Origin: Ampullaceana balthica
Lineage: Eukaryota; Mollusca; Gastropoda; Lymnaeidae
Direction: 5' to 3'
DNA: 64,000 nt
Assembly: GCA_944989445.1 (NCBI GenBank)
Contig: CALYLW010000011.1
Location: 382,501-446,500, forward strand
Positions 60,924 through 64,000 of this stretch are shown piece after piece (the first letter of the stretch is position 1; each line of letters opens with the position of its first letter). The translations under genes and the position numbers were made by a program. A model generated the notes under the pieces. The model saw nothing but the letters and a program-made list of their open reading frames with translations. It did not search any database and was not told where the DNA came from.

Positions 60924-61507
60924 ACAAAAACCACGTGAAAGCGTAGGACGCAGTAATAGTATGTATAGTAGGCGCGTCAGTAACAGATCAGATAAGATTA
61001 AATACATCTTTTGGTTCAAAGAAAGACTATGGGTTCAAGGAAATGATTAACACGTTCATTATAATATAAAAAAAAATTATAAAAAAAATGTTCCTTTACT
61101 AAATTCAGCTTAAATTCCTTGGTTTTATTTATAACATTGCAAGGATTTATAATTTATGCAATGCACATCTTCATTCCTACCTAGTTTTTCTTTTGTTAAT
61201 TTATTTTAATTTGTTCATGCTTTTCATATATGTAATTTCGCCTTTTAAAATCGTTGTTTTTTTTCAAAATAATATTTATATTTCTTTTATGGCTGGTGAA
61301 AGAAGTAAGACCCAATAATGATTTTCAAAATGTTATTCTGTTCAGGTTAATCTATAGATTAAACTATACTGACTGCGAAATAGGGAACAAAAATTTTGCC
61401 AAGACGTATTAAAGCAGAGAATAATTAGAAAGTCTAAAAATGACAATATTTCTTCACTGTTTGTCGATAGTCCTTTTGTTTTGTTTCCCCATACTATAAT
61501 TCAACGA
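60924..61507. other. LINE 3' UTR then AT-rich DNA
   Basis: The first 80 bases or so (to about 61002) match the solo LINE 3' end at 35686-35776. The remainder is AT-rich and unrecognised. Confidence 0.5.
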
Positions 61508-63152
61508 GTCTGATTCATTCAGTGAACGTTGATGGTCTGATTCATTCAGTGAACGTTGATGGTCTGATTCATTCAGTGAACGTTGATGGTCTGATTCATT
61601 CAGTGAACGTTGATGGTCTGATTCATTCAGTGAACGTTGATGGTCTGATTCATTCAGTGAACGTTGATGGTCTGATTCATTCAGTGAACGTTGATGGTCT
61701 GATTCATTCAGTGAACGTTGATGGTCTGATTCATTCAGTGAACGTTGATGGTCTGATTCATTCAGTGAACGTTGATGGTCTGATTCATTCAGTGAACGTT
61801 GATGGTCTGATTCATTCAGTGAACGTTGATGGTCTGATTCATTCAGTGAACGTTGATGGTCTGATTCATTCAGTGAACGTTGATGGTCTGATTCATTCAG
61901 TGAACGTTGATGGTCTGATTCATTCAGTGAACGTTGATGGTCTGATTCATTCAGTGAACGTTGATGGTCTGATTCATTCAGTGAACGTTGATGGTCTGAT
62001 TCATTCAGTGAACGTTGATGGTCTGATTCATTCAGTGAACGTTGATGGTCTGATTCATTCAGTGAACGTTGATGGTCTGATTCATTCAGTGAACGTTGAT
62101 GGTCTGATTCATTCAGTGAACGTTGATGGTCTGATTCATTCAGTGAACGTTGATGGTCTGATTCATTCAGTGAACGTTGATGGTCTGATTCATTCAGTGA
62201 ACGTTGATGGTCTGATTCATTCAGTGAACGTTGATGGTCTGATTCATTCAGTGAACGTTGATGGTCTGATTCATTCAGTGAACGTTGATGGTCTGATTCA
62301 TTCAGTGAACGTTGATGGTCTGATTCATTCAGTGAACGTTGATGGTCTGATTCATTCAGTGAACGTTGATGGTCTGATTCATTCAGTGAACGTTGATGGT
62401 CTGATTCATTCAGTGAACGTTGATGGTCTGATTCATTCAGTGAACGTTGATGGTCTGATTCATTCAGTGAACGTTGATGGTCTGATTCATTCAGTGAACG
62501 TTGATGGTCTGATTCATTCAGTGAACGTTGATGGTCTGATTCATTCAGTGAACGTTGATGGTCTGATTCATTCAGTGAACGTTGATGGTCTGATTCATTC
62601 AGTGAACGTTGATGGTCTGATTCATTCAGTGAACGTTGATGGTCTGATTCATTCAGTGAACGTTGATGGTCTGATTCATTCAGTGAACGTTGATGGTCTG
62701 ATTCATTCAGTGAACGTTGATGGTCTGATTCATTCAGTGAACGTTGATGGTCTGATTCATTCAGTGAACGTTGATGGTCTGATTCATTCAGTGAACGTTG
62801 ATGGTCTGATTCATTCAGTGAACGTTGATGGTCTGATTCATTCAGTGAACGTTGATGGTCTGATTCATTCAGTGAACGTTGATGGTCTGATTCATTCAGT
62901 GAACGTTGATGGTCTGATTCATTCAGTGAACGTTGATGGTCTGATTCATTCAGTGAACGTTGATGGTCTGATTCATTCAGTGAACGTTGATGGTCTGATT
63001 CATTCAGTGAACGTTGGTGGTCTGATTCATTCAGTGAACGTTGATGGTCTGATTCATTCAGTGAACGTTGATGGTCTGATTCATTCAGTGAACGTTGATG
63101 GTCTGATTCATTCAGTGAACGTTGATGGTCTGATTCATTCAGTGAACGTTGA
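61508..63152. repeat. 27-bp tandem array, about 61 near-perfect copies
   Basis: Unit ctgattcattcagtgaacgt followed by tgatggt, 1,645 bp. A single substitution is seen (gttggtggt at about 63016). The 27-bp period keeps both strands open: minus strand as repeated DHQRSLNES (583 codons with flanks), plus strand as repeated VDGLIHSVN (562 codons). Near identity at the DNA level, openness on both strands and lack of any flanking domain favour a minisatellite over a gene, though an expressed repeat protein cannot be strictly excluded. Confidence 0.95.
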
Positions 63153-63320
63153 TGAAGATTTGTTAATGCTGACACGTAAGGAAGTTTTAGGAATGGAACA
63201 TTCAAATTGAAAACACGCAGCTATATCAGTTCCGGTATGCTGGGTCTAGACGACATGATGTTGGCTGGAAAGCATAAACAGATTATTAATTTAATAAACA
63301 ATAGCTCTAACTTTGTTGTT

Positions 63321-64000
63321 CAGTGGCGTAGCTAGGGATTAGTAGGGATTTTCGGGGTGGGGGGGGGCTTGGCCTTTTTGGGGGGCCCTGAATATATGGC
63401 GGTGGCGTAATATTTAATGTAAAAAAAATTTCAGACACTCCTTTGGGGGCCAAATAGTTGCAATATAGCAATAACATTTTATGAGAAGTCGAGAATCACA
63501 TAAAAATGAGATATAAAAATGTAATCCCCAAAAATAATAAAAATCACGTATAGAAATTAAAGCAAACGATCTTTATTCCGTGATCCAATTGGACACAATC
63601 CACAGCTCCAGAATATGCTAACTCAAATAATAAAGCGTTTCTGTTTACAGTATTTATAAAGGGAAATAACTGCCCCCACCCTCACACCACCCCACTAAAA
63701 AAAACCACAAAAAAAAGCAACAAACCAAAACAAAACAAAAAACAAGCCACACACACCCTACACGTATCCTACTCCTTTCGAGTTTTCACCCGACACTGGA
63801 ACTGTGAGTCTGCAACCCCCCCCCCTCCCCACCTTTCTTGAAAGCTGAAAGTATGTCTTGGATCACCCAAATATTCTAGCACCTACTTAGAAACACCACT
63901 CAATAATACGGTAAAACATCTACACTCTAACGACTAGAAATTTTTAACTTATTTTTTTTCTTCTTCTTCTTTTAATAAATATTAAACTTAGTTCCCTTTC
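63321..64000 (+). mobile_element. DNA transposon-like end, boundary only
   Basis: cagtggcgtagctaggg at 63321-63337 is a common terminal sequence of hAT-like elements, followed by the usual G-rich ggggggggcttggcc and ggggggccctg stretch. No matching right end (ccctagctacgccactg) is seen before the window closes, so the extent is unknown. The remainder is AT-rich with C-rich tracts near 63676 and 63818 and no gene. Confidence 0.4.

Overview
This window is animal genomic DNA: AT-rich, gene-poor and intron-bearing, with no operons, ribosome-binding sites or prokaryotic genes. A lophotrochozoan, most likely a gastropod mollusc, is inferred from three things: a SIX1/2 homeobox gene, a tRNA-derived SINE whose body resembles SINEs common in molluscs, and RTE-type LINEs carrying the tail often annotated in mollusc genomes. 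The taxon is an inference, not proven here.

The only convincing host gene is a sine oculis / SIX1/2 orthologue on the plus strand, in two coding exons. Exon 1 (16851-17524) carries the SIX domain and homeodomain. Exon 2 (31923-32250) carries a proline-, histidine- and methionine-rich tail. They flank a 14.4-kb intron with GT..AG ends and join in phase into a 333-residue protein. Non-repetitive, motif-rich stretches upstream (15950-16550) and in the intron (about 27240-27440 and 27850-28270) are candidate cis-regulatory DNA.

The rest is mostly tandem repeats and mobile-element remains. At least twenty unrelated minisatellites or microsatellites occur, including a 12-bp array (1285-2141), a composite 22/51/102-bp array (13541-14585), a 29-bp array (43264-45755) and an almost perfect 27-bp array (61508-63152). 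Long open frames over these arrays are by-products of repeat periods or lack of stops and are not called as genes. MITEs and SINE/LINE fragments are scattered between them.

The most informative region is 46401-52875, a four-layer nest. A 30-bp minisatellite was split by a full-length-looking AP-endonuclease/reverse-transcriptase LINE (11-bp target duplication). The LINE's 3' end was split by a hAT-like element (17-bp perfect inverted repeats, 8-bp duplication). That element was split by a second hAT-like element (8-bp duplication) carrying a DUF4371/ZMYM1-like transposase fragment. All three pairs of target duplications are visible, so the order of events reads directly from the sequence.

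No new enzymatic or defence system was found. The points worth a second look are the nested insertion, the repeated landing of elements in tandem arrays, higher-order structure inside two arrays, and the regulatory and C-terminal motifs of the SIX1/2 gene.
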